Assembly (NCBI GenBank): GCA_012861695.1
Contig: JAAOOA010000127.1
Location: forward strand, 26,446,311 to 26,510,310
Reading direction: 5' to 3'
Source: Trematomus loennbergii
Lineage: Eukaryota > Chordata > Actinopteri > Perciformes > Nototheniidae
DNA length: 64,000 nucleotides
Position numbers and translations under genes: made by a program. Positions 55,801 to 63,405 of the stretch are shown in pieces; position 1 is the stretch's first letter, and each line of letters starts with the position of its first letter. A model generated the notes under the pieces. That model was given only the letters and a program-made list of their open reading frames with translations, did not search any database and was not told the DNA's origin.

Positions 55801-58800
55801 ACCTACCCATCCTAGGCGTTGGGCCGCAGAGGCTGCGGGTGCACCGCCCAAGAAGAGGACTAAGCCTGATAGGCTGTCCTCCAGGGTGGACCTACTCACT
55901 ACTGAGCTAGCCCAGATGAGGTCACTCCTCTTGGCTCTCCATTCTGGTGGCCGTACAGAGCACGCCGCTGCACCCGATCCACCCGTGGCTGAGCTGGTTC
56001 TCGAGGACGATGTGTTCTCGATGGCAGCTTCAGCCACTCAATTTAATGAGTATGACGGGGAGAGCCCATCCCATGCTTCTGGGCCTGGCTCCTGTACCTC
56101 AGCTCATGGTCCCTCGGAGGAGGCAGATGACGGCTCCATGGGTACCGTCATTCGCATGGCACTGGCTCACCAGTAGCTGGATGCGCAGCAGCCTGAAACA
56201 GCGCCTGCCAGTGCGTTCTTTAGGCGCACTCCGGCACCCGCCACCTGCACTGTTCCTCCCTCTTGTGAGTATCTGAGGGAGTTACATGCATGCTGGAGGG
56301 ACACTAAGGCTCTTTACAGTCTTACGTCCGATGGCCGAGCCTTGGTAGCCATGCAGGATGCGGCAAGAGTTGGCCTTGATCACACGCCGGCTGTTGAGCC
56401 TACCATTGCTTCCCTCATAGTTTCCCCTGACGAAGCTCTGAGGTCGGAGGCCAGGTGCCCTCGACTCCAATGTTGGGTCACTGATGACCTGCTCACTAAG
56501 GCTTATGATGCAGCGGCGCGCATGGGCCGTGTAGGCACCTCATGCTCGCCCTCTCAGCTTCCCTGCAGCAGGATGCTCTTAGCGCTTCCTTAAACCAAGG
56601 GTACAAGCTTCAGTTCCGACGCTGGCCCCCAGTCTTCAGCCGGGTCAAAATGACCACCATAAGCGACCCGGCAAAATAAATCGCCCTAAACCAGGAGCTG
56701 TCAGTCCTCCTTGCCAAGGGTACAATCGAGCCTGTGGACCCCATCTCACAGCCCGGGCTTCTACTCAACCTACTTCCTGGTAAGGAAGAAAGGCGGTGGA
56801 CTTCGCCCAATCCTCGATCTGAGGGGACTCAACAAGTTCCTAAGGATTTTACCCTTCCATGTGCTGAGCACAGCGGACGTTCTTCGTACCGTGGCCAGGG
56901 GGGAATGGTTCACGTCCGTCGACTTGAAGGACGCTTATTTTCATGTGCCTATTGTGCCTCATATCAGGCAGTTTCTTCGCTTTGCCTTCAGAGGTCGTCA
57001 TTTCCAGTTCAGGGTGCTCCCATTTGGACTCTCCCTCTCCTTAGACGACTGGTTAATCTGTGCACCATCCCGGTTACAGACGATCCAGGACACGGCTCTC
57101 CTTCTCTCTCATGTCGCCCGGCTAGGCCTCAGGGTGAACATGGAGAGGAGTTGTCTGAACCCCTCTCAGAGCCTAACCTTCATTGGGGTGGCTCTGGACA
57201 CAGTCACTCAACCAGCGAAAGCAGTGTTCTCGCCCCCACTCCTGGTAGACGTGATGCTTTATTCTAGCAGCAGCCGACTGGATAAGCCGTCCTGCTAAAA
57301 CTTCTTGTTTTTCCAGCTAGGTGAAGGCAGTGCTCTCGCTCCCGCTCCCTCTGCTGGTAACATGGGTGTAGTTACATCCCTCTCTGTGTTCGGCGAGTAG
57401 GAGCATTGCTCTACTCTTTACGTTCAGCAGATAGCTAGTGGAGGCTGTGTTCTTGCACCCGCTCCCGGTTACGCTGCATCTGGAATTTGTTATCAACTCA
57501 ACCAGTGAAGGCAGTGTTCTCGCCCCCGCTCCTGGTAGCGTGTTGCTTGATTCTAGCAGGAGCCGCCTGGCTAGGCTGTCCTGTTAAACTTCCTTGTTTA
57601 ACCCAGCTAGGTGCGGGCCTGTCCATCTGCTGCACAGACTCTGCTGTGGGACGCCTTGGCGTCTCCCCAACAGGAAGGACCTCTTGTCTCAGTTGGAGGG
57701 TCCCCCCGACCCCTGCCACCTCCAGCTGTGGGTCTGGCCACTGGAGGGCCCGACCCACTGCTGAGCGACTGCATAGAGTCTGTCAGGAAGACTATTCTCA
57801 AATGCTAGGGCACCATCTACTCGTAGGCAGTACGAAAACAGGTGGAAACTGTTTTTTTTACTGGTGCCAAGGGCGAAATGAGGACCCAGCATATTGCTCG
57901 GTACCTACGACCCTTGAGTTCCTTCAGTCCCTCCTGGACGACGGCCGGTGTCCCGCTACCGTCAGGGTGTATGTGGCTGCTATATCAGCTCAACACGCAA
58001 GGGCTGACAACAGCACAGTGGGGAGCCATAGGCTGGTATCCCTCTTTTTAAAGGGGAGCTCTGAGGCTTCGCCCCCCGAATATCCCAAGGGCCCCTACAT
58101 GGGACCTGCCCTTGGTGCTGGATGCCCTATGCTTGCCTCCTGTTGAACCTTTGTTACAGGCAGAACTGAAGTGGCTCTCAGCTAAGACTGCTTTCCCTCT
58201 TGCCATCACCTCAGCAAAGCGTGTAAGCGAGCTTCAGGCCTTGTCCGTGAACAGCTCGTGTCTGAGGTGGAACTCAGATGGCTCAGGTGTCACCTTTGGC
58301 CGAACACAGCGTTCCTCCCTAAGGTGCTGGCACGCTCTCATTTTAATCGGCCTATCCAGCTGGCACGGTTTGACCCCCCATCAGGAGAGGGGGAAGAGAG
58401 GTCAAGACTCCTATGCCCGGTGCGGGCCCTTAGAGCTTATGTCCAGACTACCGCAGGCATGCGTCAGTCTGAACAGCTCTTTCTGTGTTACGGTGGTCCT
58501 AGAAGGGGCTGTGCGCTCTCAAAACAGCGCTTGTCCCACTGGATCGTGGACGTCATTGCCCAGGCATACAAGGCGAATGACCGTCCCTTGCCACCCAGAG
58601 TAAAGTGCCACTCTACCAGGAGTGTCTCCACGTCATGGGCGACCTTGAGAGGTGTGCCCCTGGAGGACATATGGGCTGCGGCCACATGGGCATCTCCGAG
58701 CACATTCGCCAGATACTACAGGGTGAATGTTGCCGCCCCTCACCCGCTGGGTGTGGTCCTCCTGCAGAGTCCGCCTAGGCCATCCTTATAGGGGAGTATT

Positions 58801-59929
58801 CAGACTTCCTCGTGACTCTGTTGGTATAGGTCATCCAGTGCTAAAGCACCGCCTCTGGCGGTCAGTAAGTATGAAATAGAACGATAGTTACGTATGTAAC
58901 TACGGTTCTATGAATACTGGATGACCGCCAGAGTTCTTGGTCACTCGGAATCTCGTGTTTCCGAGAAGATTCCATAGAACTGAACTCGTTGACAACACCG
59001 GAACTTATACCTTCCGGGGTCATACGAGGTCACACGTGACTTTGTTGATATAAATATTCGACCTACGCATGCGCGAGACAGAAGATATCCAGTGCTAAAG
59101 CACCGCCTCTGGCGGTCATCCAGTATTCATAGAACCGTAGTTACATACGTAACTATCGTTTCTGTTGTTAAAATTCATTCGAGTGTGAAACGTTTTACAT
59201 ATTTGTATTTGATTTGCTTAATTTAAAGGTGGGGTAGGTAAGTTTGAGAAACCGGCTCGAGATACACTTTTTGTTATATTCCATGGAATGCTCTTAACAT
59301 CCCGATAGCAATGAATATCTTAAGTGCTTTGACAAAAAATCCATAAAGAAATGTCATCTGTGGAAGCCGTAATACTGTAAAAAGCACGACCAATCATTTT
59401 AGCCGGCCCGGCTAAAATAACTGGATGGCCTACCTGCCTGTCAGCCTTCCATCTGTGCACAAACTTATCTCGTGCCCTCATTGGTCATGTGCGCGTTCGT
59501 GTGTGTTGGAGGAGGGGCTCTGTAAGGAAGTGGCAGATTTTCTCCGGTTGTGTATTTTCAAATTCTAGCGATCTCGAGCTGGTTTCTCAACTTACCTACC
59601 CCACCTTTAACACAAAGTCCAACATGTAGAGTGTGAGGATGATTTCAATAGTAGATTATTTACTATCTCTGACGATGACAAGAAGCAAGAGTTCAATTCA
59701 ACTTTGTTAATGTACTCTACTGGGTTTCATTAAACAGTTTAGATTATCAGATACCAAAACAAACTGGATCCTCTTAAGGTCAGTTTACAGTAGAAACTTT
59801 TACTTGTATCTGAGGGTCCAGGTTCATTCCTGAAGGCTGGAGGAAGGAAACCCATAGACCGCTCACTCTTCAGAGACAGACCGCTGGAGACTGAAGATGT
59901 GTCCTCTTCCTCATCTTTAAATCACTCAT
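46406..59929 (-). CDS. NLR immune receptor gene (NLRC3-like: RING, FISNA, NACHT, LRR), frame-broken
   Basis: A member of the large teleost-specific NLR family: cytosolic innate receptors with an N-terminal linker, often a RING exon, the fish-specific FISNA domain, a NACHT ATPase and C-terminal LRR exons. Exons on the - strand are 59804-59929 (ATG exon), 54163-54261 (linker repeat), 52787-53022 (RING), 50701-52600 (FISNA-NACHT and helical region), and LRR exons 49743-49912, 48485-48652 and 47927-48092. Weaker candidates follow at 46909-46946 and 46406-46831. Most exons contain indels relative to the family, so as written the gene is not translatable. Either it is a decayed paralogue, which is common in this family, or it carries assembly errors like map1a does. 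A DIRS retrotransposon fills the first intron. No B30.2/SPRY exon, often present at the 3' end of such genes, was found. Confidence 0.82.
46909..46946 (-). CDS. Possible small NLR 3' exon (38 nt)
   Basis: It is flanked by cctacag and the donor CCT|gtgagt. In one frame it reads [12 protein letters not shown] and continues in phase into [15 protein letters not shown] of the next candidate exon. The phase does not match the usual LRR exon phase, so this is tentative. Confidence 0.3.
47128..47678. mobile_element. hAT-type non-autonomous element (551 bp)
   Basis: Ends are cagggggggtccaaactttt-like and, reverse complemented, caggggtgtccaaactgc. Flanks gtctagaa and ggctagaa form an 8-bp duplication with one mismatch. 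Subterminal gagggccacat and gggccgcatttgg are typical of hAT elements. It lies within the 3' part of the NLR gene. Confidence 0.8.
47927..48092 (-). CDS. NLR LRR exon C (166 nt)
   Basis: Acceptor tttattcag, donor CTCAG|gtcag. It reads [20 protein letters not shown], then HLRDLDL, and after a shift [16 protein letters not shown]. It is about eight bases short of a standard LRR exon. Near-identity with exon B suggests recent tandem duplication, as is usual in this family. Confidence 0.7.
48485..48652 (-). CDS. NLR LRR exon B (168 nt)
   Basis: Acceptor tttattcag, donor CTCAG|gtcag. It reads [17 protein letters not shown], then HLRDLNLS, and after a shift [20 protein letters not shown]. It is about six bases short of the usual exon length and shifted at the same relative place (the LxLS/YN junction) as its neighbours. 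Confidence 0.7.
48745..49446. mobile_element. MITE family 2 relative (diverged, inverted) in an NLR intron
   Basis: Ends tttaaaggtctcctatcatg and catgataggagacctttaa. Interior motifs (ggatcagctccgttg, gagagggttttgtttcctga, gacaccggggacaca) are the reverse complement of family 2 sequences. Confidence 0.72.
49743..49912 (-). CDS. NLR LRR exon A (170 nt)
   Basis: Acceptor ttattatag, donor CTCAG|gtcag. It carries [19 protein letters not shown] and then, after a shift, [20 protein letters not shown]. Fish NLR LRR exons are normally about 174 nt (58 codons, two LRRs); this one is about four bases short and changes frame around the second repeat start. Confidence 0.7.
49913..50700 (-). other. NLR intron between the NACHT exon and the first LRR exon seen
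   Basis: A/T-rich, no further LRR exon recognised. Confidence 0.55.
50701..52600 (-). CDS. NLR FISNA-NACHT exon (about 1.9 kb), frame-broken
   Basis: Reading on the - strand: FISNA region ([40 protein letters not shown]), Walker A GVAGVGKT (52291-52314), [20 protein letters not shown], Walker [11 protein letters not shown] (52070-52099), and the [19 protein letters not shown] sensor region. After these come the winged-helix and helical segments to [14 protein letters not shown]. Frame breaks lie near 52325, at 52245 (T-run, separating Walker A from the next strand), near 52025 and at 51414 (G-run). Further shifts fall in a triplicated segment of about 50 bp at 51000-51150. The exon ends at a good donor (GGCCAA|gtaagt). 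All nucleotide-binding motifs survive as sequence, although not in one frame. Confidence 0.82.
52787..53022 (-). CDS. NLR RING-finger exon
   Basis: The open frame encodes a C3HC4 [23 protein letters not shown], then CPQCGE, with [10 protein letters not shown] before it. The acceptor is catctccacag and the donor TACGAG|gtaaga. All eight zinc ligands are visible (Cys-x2-Cys, Cys-x-His-x2-Cys-x2-Cys, Cys-x2-Cys), so the fold should be intact. It is probably a ubiquitin-ligase-like module fused upstream of the NACHT domain. The same exon type also occurs in fish TRIM genes, but the adjacent FISNA-NACHT exon assigns it to an NLR. Confidence 0.8.
53023..54162 (-). other. NLR intron; nothing else recognised
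   Basis: Between the RING exon and the linker exon. Short open frames here lack NLR motifs. Confidence 0.55.
54163..54261 (-). CDS. NLR linker-repeat exon (99 nt)
   Basis: The frame is open: [20 protein letters not shown] and then [11 protein letters not shown], with acceptor tttccacag and donor aagtaag. It is a clear paralogue of the exon 1 motif (LKS-[DE]-x-S ... NEPGPSDT). Tandem use of such exons of about 33 residues before the RING/FISNA exons is known in fish NLRs. The length is an exact multiple of three and no indel is visible. Confidence 0.62.
54381..54522 (+). repeat. DIRS left inverted terminal repeat (142 bp)
   Basis: It starts tgaccgccagaggcggtgct and ends gagttcagttc. I compared it base by base with the reverse complement of 58977-59118 and found no difference. 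Contains a short palindrome (ccgccagaggcgg) near its outer edge. Identity of the two arms suggests recent activity or gene conversion. Confidence 0.93.
54941..55590 (+). repeat. Tandem repeat of about 105 bp in the DIRS 5' leader
   Basis: Units begin with (c)cagttaactgagtgctctcg at about 54941, 55046, 55151, 55254, 55361 and 55475, with a degraded unit near 55565 and a related one near 54745. Spacing is 105, 105, 103, 107 and 114. Each contains gctacagcgctagtgaagag. It lies between the left ITR and the gag-like ORF. Confidence 0.85.
55706..56593 (+). CDS. DIRS gag-like ORF with one in-frame TAG
   Basis: The start is [20 protein letters not shown]. The ORF runs to a TAG at 56174-56176 and then stays open in the same frame to a TAA at 56591-56593, so one stop interrupts a reading frame of about 296 codons. 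The first half is proline/alanine-rich with [19 protein letters not shown] and an acidic segment; the second half ([25 protein letters not shown]) has the helical look of DIRS gag proteins. The assignment rests on position before the RT and on this overall character. No zinc knuckle is seen. Confidence 0.6.
56711..57298 (+). pseudogene. DIRS reverse transcriptase, internally deleted
   Basis: Motifs in order are [20 protein letters not shown] (about 56778), [13 protein letters not shown] (about 56917; the first catalytic Asp), [18 protein letters not shown], then directly LDDWLICAP (about 57041; the catalytic DD box of DIRS RTs), and [20 protein letters not shown]. About 25-30 residues that normally separate the PFGLS and LDDW boxes are missing without loss of frame. 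Downstream the RT reads into a repeat region (57205-57620) instead of RNase H. The frame is otherwise open. I infer that the enzyme is inactive. Confidence 0.85.
57205..57620 (+). repeat. Internal direct repeats replacing the DIRS RNase H region
   Basis: 57205-57318 and 57493-57612 share ccagygaargcagtgttctc, ccctcctggtag-type and agccg-ctgg-taag/gctgtcctg stretches, with two more diverged units between them (near 57325 and 57440). Units resemble those of the 5' leader (agtgctctcgct core), so the same tandem array seems to have spread or been copied into the coding region. Confidence 0.65.
57820..58791 (+). CDS. DIRS tyrosine recombinase (YR), two frame breaks
   Basis: The N-terminal SAM-like core-binding part reads [20 protein letters not shown] and [13 protein letters not shown], then [13 protein letters not shown]. 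The catalytic part has the first Arg in [15 protein letters not shown] (about 58210), HxxR in [13 protein letters not shown] (about 58608-58622) and the nucleophile Tyr in [14 protein letters not shown] (about 58710-58720), giving a complete R-H-R-Y set. Frame changes occur near 58055 (one extra base) and at 58291-58300, where one more C would restore the frame. This domain catalyses strand exchange when the circular DNA copy integrates. Confidence 0.87.
58835..58930 (+). repeat. DIRS internal complementary region (ICR)
   Basis: Bases before 58880 (ggtcagtaagtatgaaataga) are the reverse complement of the left extremity starting at 54366. Bases from 58881 (acgatagttacgtatgtaac and on to about 58925) are the reverse complement of the right extremity ending at 59159. 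The ICR therefore spells the head-to-tail junction expected of the circular intermediate, as in DIRS1. Confidence 0.88.
58977..59118 (-). repeat. DIRS right inverted terminal repeat (142 bp)
   Basis: Exact reverse complement of 54381-54522, ending in ctctggcggtca. It is followed by about 41 bases (59119-59159) that are complementary to 58881-58921 and form the true right extremity. Confidence 0.93.
59223..59611. mobile_element. MITE family 1 copy
   Basis: The ends ttaaaggtggggtaggtaag and cttacctaccccacctttaa are an inverted repeat of about 36 bases with gagaaaccggctcgaga. Near-identical to the copy at 60671. Lies in the NLR first intron between exon 1 and the DIRS element. Confidence 0.85.
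59804..59929 (-). CDS. NLR gene exon 1 (ATG exon)
   Basis: The ATG at 59929-59927 starts [10 protein letters not shown]. One frame over, the exon reads [20 protein letters not shown] and ends NEPGPSDT before the donor gtaaaa. This is the repeated linker motif (S-x-S-LKS-[DE]-x-SM ... EPGPSDT) typical of fish NLR N-termini. ATG and motif are in different frames, so one indel lies near 59915. Transcription-wise upstream is tgtcag preceded by a (TG)n tract of about 215 bases on this strand, so the CAG at 59940-59942 may be a 3' splice site of a 5'-UTR intron. Confidence 0.6.
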
Positions 59930-59942
59930 CTTCTCCAGTCTG

Positions 59943-60161
<219 letters not shown>

Positions 60162-60382
60162 AAATCAGTCAGACTTCAGGCGCTCTCCATTTTGTCTGCG
60201 CTGGGCTGTCACATGTTATGTAACTCTGACGAATCAGAAAACAGGAAATAATAAAAGTTGCACTTGCAGAAGTCTCATTGGAGTCTAGGACGCAGATTTT
60301 AAACCAAGTTATTTTCTGACATCCAGTAAAACAAAGTAAATAATGAATGTGTTACAAAGCAGATCCTGGTGTTAACACTCAC

Positions 60383-60613
60383 CCTGTCGTCCTCCTCCTG
60401 CTCCAAGCTGTAAAATGGCGTCTGGCAGTCTGACAAGTATGACTTCATACTTTCACCTTCCCTCACTGTCTGCAGCTCCTCCCTCTGTTTCATAACCAGC
60501 CTCACCAGCTGAAGCAGTTCACATACAGGGACTTTGTTCAGTGAGATAAAAAAAAGACATGCAGCTAAAAACAAGCTCAACAAAGTTATCAAAAGGACAC
60601 AACATCCACACAT
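60383..60613 (-). CDS. Unidentified first exon of a small single-pass membrane protein
   Basis: The ATG opens MCGCCVLLITLLSLFLAACL, a strongly hydrophobic segment of about 25 residues that could be a signal anchor. After it come LNKVPVCELLQLVRLVMKQ and REELQTVREGESMKS, ending SLEQEEDD at a good donor (ACAGG|gtgagt). The polarity suggests type II topology with a short helical or coiled stem. I do not recognise the family. The exon lies upstream of the NLR gene on the same strand, separated by the (CA)n tract, and could be its neighbour or a pseudo-exon. Confidence 0.3.
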
Positions 60614-60670
60614 CAGCGTCCATAGGATATCATTAAATCTGCTTTATATGAAAAACAATGAACAGCGGCT

Positions 60671-61060
60671 TAAAGGTGGGGTAGGTAAGTTTGAGAAACC
60701 GGCTCGAGAAACACTTTTTGTTATATTCCATGGAATGCTCTTAACATCCCGATAGCAATGAATATCTTAAGTGCTTTGACAAAAAATCCATAACGAAATG
60801 TCATCTGTGGAAGCCGTGGCGCTGTAAAAAGCACGACCAATCATTTTAGCCGGCCCTGCTAAAATAACTGGATGGCCTACCTGCCTGTCAGCCTTCCATC
60901 TGTGCACAGACTTATCTCATGCCCTCATTGGTCATGTGCGCATTTGTGTGTGTTGGAGGAGGGGCTCTGTAAGGAAGTGGCAGATTTTTTCCGGTTGTGT
61001 ATTTTCAAATTCTCGCGCACTCGAGCTGGTTTCTCCAAAATTACCTACACCACCTTTAAA
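60671..61060. mobile_element. MITE family 1 copy
   Basis: Same structure as 59223-59611 and in the same orientation. The high similarity suggests a recent burst or a local duplication. Confidence 0.85.
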
Positions 61061-61162
61061 TAAAAACACAAAGCTAAAATTGAACTAATTTACAGGATGT
61101 GCCAAAATCAGGGCTGAAATAGAGATTTCACCTCTAGCAAGGTGGAAGGAGGAAAAGTGTTT

Positions 61163-62111
61163 TACAGTTTTTCTCGATTGCAACACACATTTCTTTTTAA
61201 ATTGCTCAGTTTCTCAGAACACTAAAAACGATTCACAAAACCACACACCCTAACCCCTACCCCTACCTGGAGGGAGAGGACGTGGACAAATAAGAGTACT
61301 CTCTAATGAAATGAAATGTTATCAACCATGGTTTGACGATGAGAGAGGCTGGACAGAGGGTTCAGCCTAATCTAAGCCGATGTACTGTAGCCTCTGTAAT
61401 CCGGACACTTAGACTTGAAAACAGGTTACCAGTTTTAGCTCTGCATAATTCATGATATATCAGTGCTTATATCTGTTGTGTGAAACGTATTTACTTCATT
61501 ACTGTAATTGAATTGTTGGCATGTTGCATACTATAACTGTACAACAATCCTGCACAATGTACTGTGGTAAACTTACTTTTATGCAACACAGACACTGACC
61601 AACCACAAAAGAGGTGCAGGTGGAAGGCTAAGGTTTTCAATGAGGCACAGGAAGCAGCAGTTACAAACTGGGTTTTGGCAAACAATGCCATCACACTTAG
61701 AGAGATCCGAAGCATAGTAACTATGTGCTGAGATGCATGTTGCATAATGTTATTTTTGAATAAATTTTTGTATTTCTTCATTTTCTGTATTTCTGTATAC
61801 TCAAGCAATCTTTCTCTGCAGAAACCTCTATGTACAGAGCATAGCCCATAACAGATGAAAGTGCTTTAGATTATGCTCAGCAGTGTGTAGTTGGGTGGTC
61901 AAACCATCTAGTATTATGAATGAAGTGTGTTATATTTGGTGCAAAGTTTGCATTTGGTAAGTGTTATGTAGTTTTGAGTGCAGTTCTTCACTTAGCAGGA
62001 GACATGAGGTGTTTTGCACTTTGGGTGGGTGGTTTTGTGAATTGTGTTTAGTGTTCTGAGAAACTGAGCAATTAAAAAAAAAAAGTGTGTTAGCAATCGA
62101 GAAAAACTGTA
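61163..62111 (+). mobile_element. Deleted Tc1/mariner-like (IS630-type) transposon with long TIRs
   Basis: The termini TACAGTTTTTCTCGATTGC and its reverse complement lie at 61163 and 62111, with TA as the apparent target duplication. Subterminal bases (aattgctcagtttctcagaa against ttctgagaaactgagcaatt) extend the inverted repeat to roughly 100 bases. Transposase N-terminal relics on the + strand read TMREAGQRVQPNLSR, TVASVIRTLRLENRLP (about 61330-61430), and then FNEAQEAAVTNWVLANNAIT and LREI (about 61640-61700), the helix-turn-helix region of this family. The DDE domain is absent. Non-autonomous deletion derivative. Confidence 0.75.
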
Positions 62112-62164
62112 ATACTTTTTTTTGCATGTAAAAAAAAAAGCTGTCTGTGGCTCTTTTCTGCTGT

Positions 62165-62228
62165 AACAACGTACATGTCCCCTCTGTGGGACTAATAAAG
62201 GTGTTCTGATTCTGATCTGATTCTGAAC
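62165..62228 (+). mobile_element. LINE/SINE tail (ctgtgggactaataaaggtg)
   Basis: A typical fish retroposon end with two tgattctga-type repeats. Fragment only. Confidence 0.45.
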
Positions 62229-62668
62229 TACGATGCTCAGCAGCTCGCTTAACAGAACTTTGACGCTGGTATCAGTTTGGTTTCCCACCAATCACGGGAG
62301 TATTGTGTATAGAAAGTGTTGAGTTATATTTCTCACGCTACCTAACATCCATGAAGGCAACATGACAGAGGGAGGGCTGTCACTCAGGATGCCAAACTAC
62401 ACTTTGGCAAGCCCCGCCCCTCCAAGCAACATCAAGTTTGAAATACAGTCTATGGTTTGAAGGCGAAAAAAACGGTGAAACCTGAAAAAACAAGATTTGA
62501 AACTGAAAAAAATAATTGTTTTGAATCTGAAAACGTATATATAAATACATAAATATCAAAATATGTATAAAAGGAGTGGAGCTGTCTTTTTATGAAAAGT
62601 AATTAAGCTCGCTCCGACTTCTTTCTTTTTTTTATCGAAAAAAACGAACTATTCAGTCAAAGTAAAGC

Positions 62669-62796
62669 AAGTACAATTTCAAGCACTTTATCCAAAATTC
62701 AAGCACTTTATCCAAATTCAAGCACTTTTCAACCTTGAAAACACCACATGAAATTTCAAGCATTTTCAAGGATTTCCAGCACCTGTACGAACCCTG
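62669..62796. mobile_element. End fragment of a CAGGGTTC-type element (opposite end)
   Basis: Contains repeated ttcaagcactttatccaaa units and ends ctgtacgaaccctg. Same family as 43596-43680. Confidence 0.45.
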
Positions 62797-63111
62797 TGTA
62801 AGTTATTCTTTATATTTTATGCTCTGTACTGTTTTGTATTCTCTATTTATTTGTTCAACTCATGTGCAATGCCACTCAATCAATACAGTACATACATTTG
62901 ATCAGATTTAATTTATTTGAATCAAATTACATTTTACAAAGATATCTAATTAATTAAATTAAATATTTGTATTCTATTCCATTATGTTTAAGTAAATATT
63001 TCTTATCTATCTTATTTGTTCTTAATTGGTCATTTTTAATTCAACATCGTACATGTATATAAATATTTGTATTCTATTTCTTACATACATTTCATTTTAC
63101 GTCATTCTAAA

Positions 63112-63172
63112 ATAGAGTCGCTGTCACAAAACCTAATTTCCCCAAGGGTAAAAAAAAGTATCCTGATCCTAA
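63112..63172 (+). mobile_element. LINE 3' end fragment
   Basis: gtcgctgtcacaaaacctaa, tttccccaagggtaaaaaaa and gtatcctgatcctaatc; same family as 10556. Confidence 0.55.
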
Positions 63173-63355
63173 TCATTAATTAATGATGGTTGATCTAATA
63201 CAGGGAAATAAAAAAGGAGAAGTGAAACAGAGGAAGAACTGTGGCCTGGTTTTCACTCCTGTTGAAATTAATCTGTTATCTGAAGGTTGTAACGAGACAC
63301 ACATTACTGCTGGCCTCCAGGTAACCATGACAATGCTTTTGATTTCAAAGGAGGG

Positions 63356-63357
<2 letters not shown>

Positions 63358-63403
<46 letters not shown>
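63358..63403 (+). repeat. (GT)n microsatellite, about 46 bp
   Basis: Perfect array, followed by a C/T-rich stretch. Confidence 0.95.

Positions 63404-63405
<2 letters not shown>

Larger units (their letters stand above)
54366..59159 (+). mobile_element. DIRS-type tyrosine-recombinase retrotransposon (4.8 kb, partly deleted)
   Basis: A DIRS element replicates through an RNA and circular DNA intermediate and integrates with a tyrosine recombinase instead of an integrase. Seen here: inverted terminal repeats of 142 bp (54381-54522 against 58977-59118, identical on my reading), a gag-like ORF, a DIRS-class reverse transcriptase, a recombinase ORF at the 3' end, and an internal complementary region whose two halves (58860-58880 and 58881-58925) are complementary to the extreme left and right ends. 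No target-site duplication is visible, as expected for this class. The RT lacks the segment around its active-site strand and the RNase H region is replaced by repeats, so this copy is not autonomous. It sits in the first intron of the NLR gene, in the opposite orientation. Confidence 0.9.
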
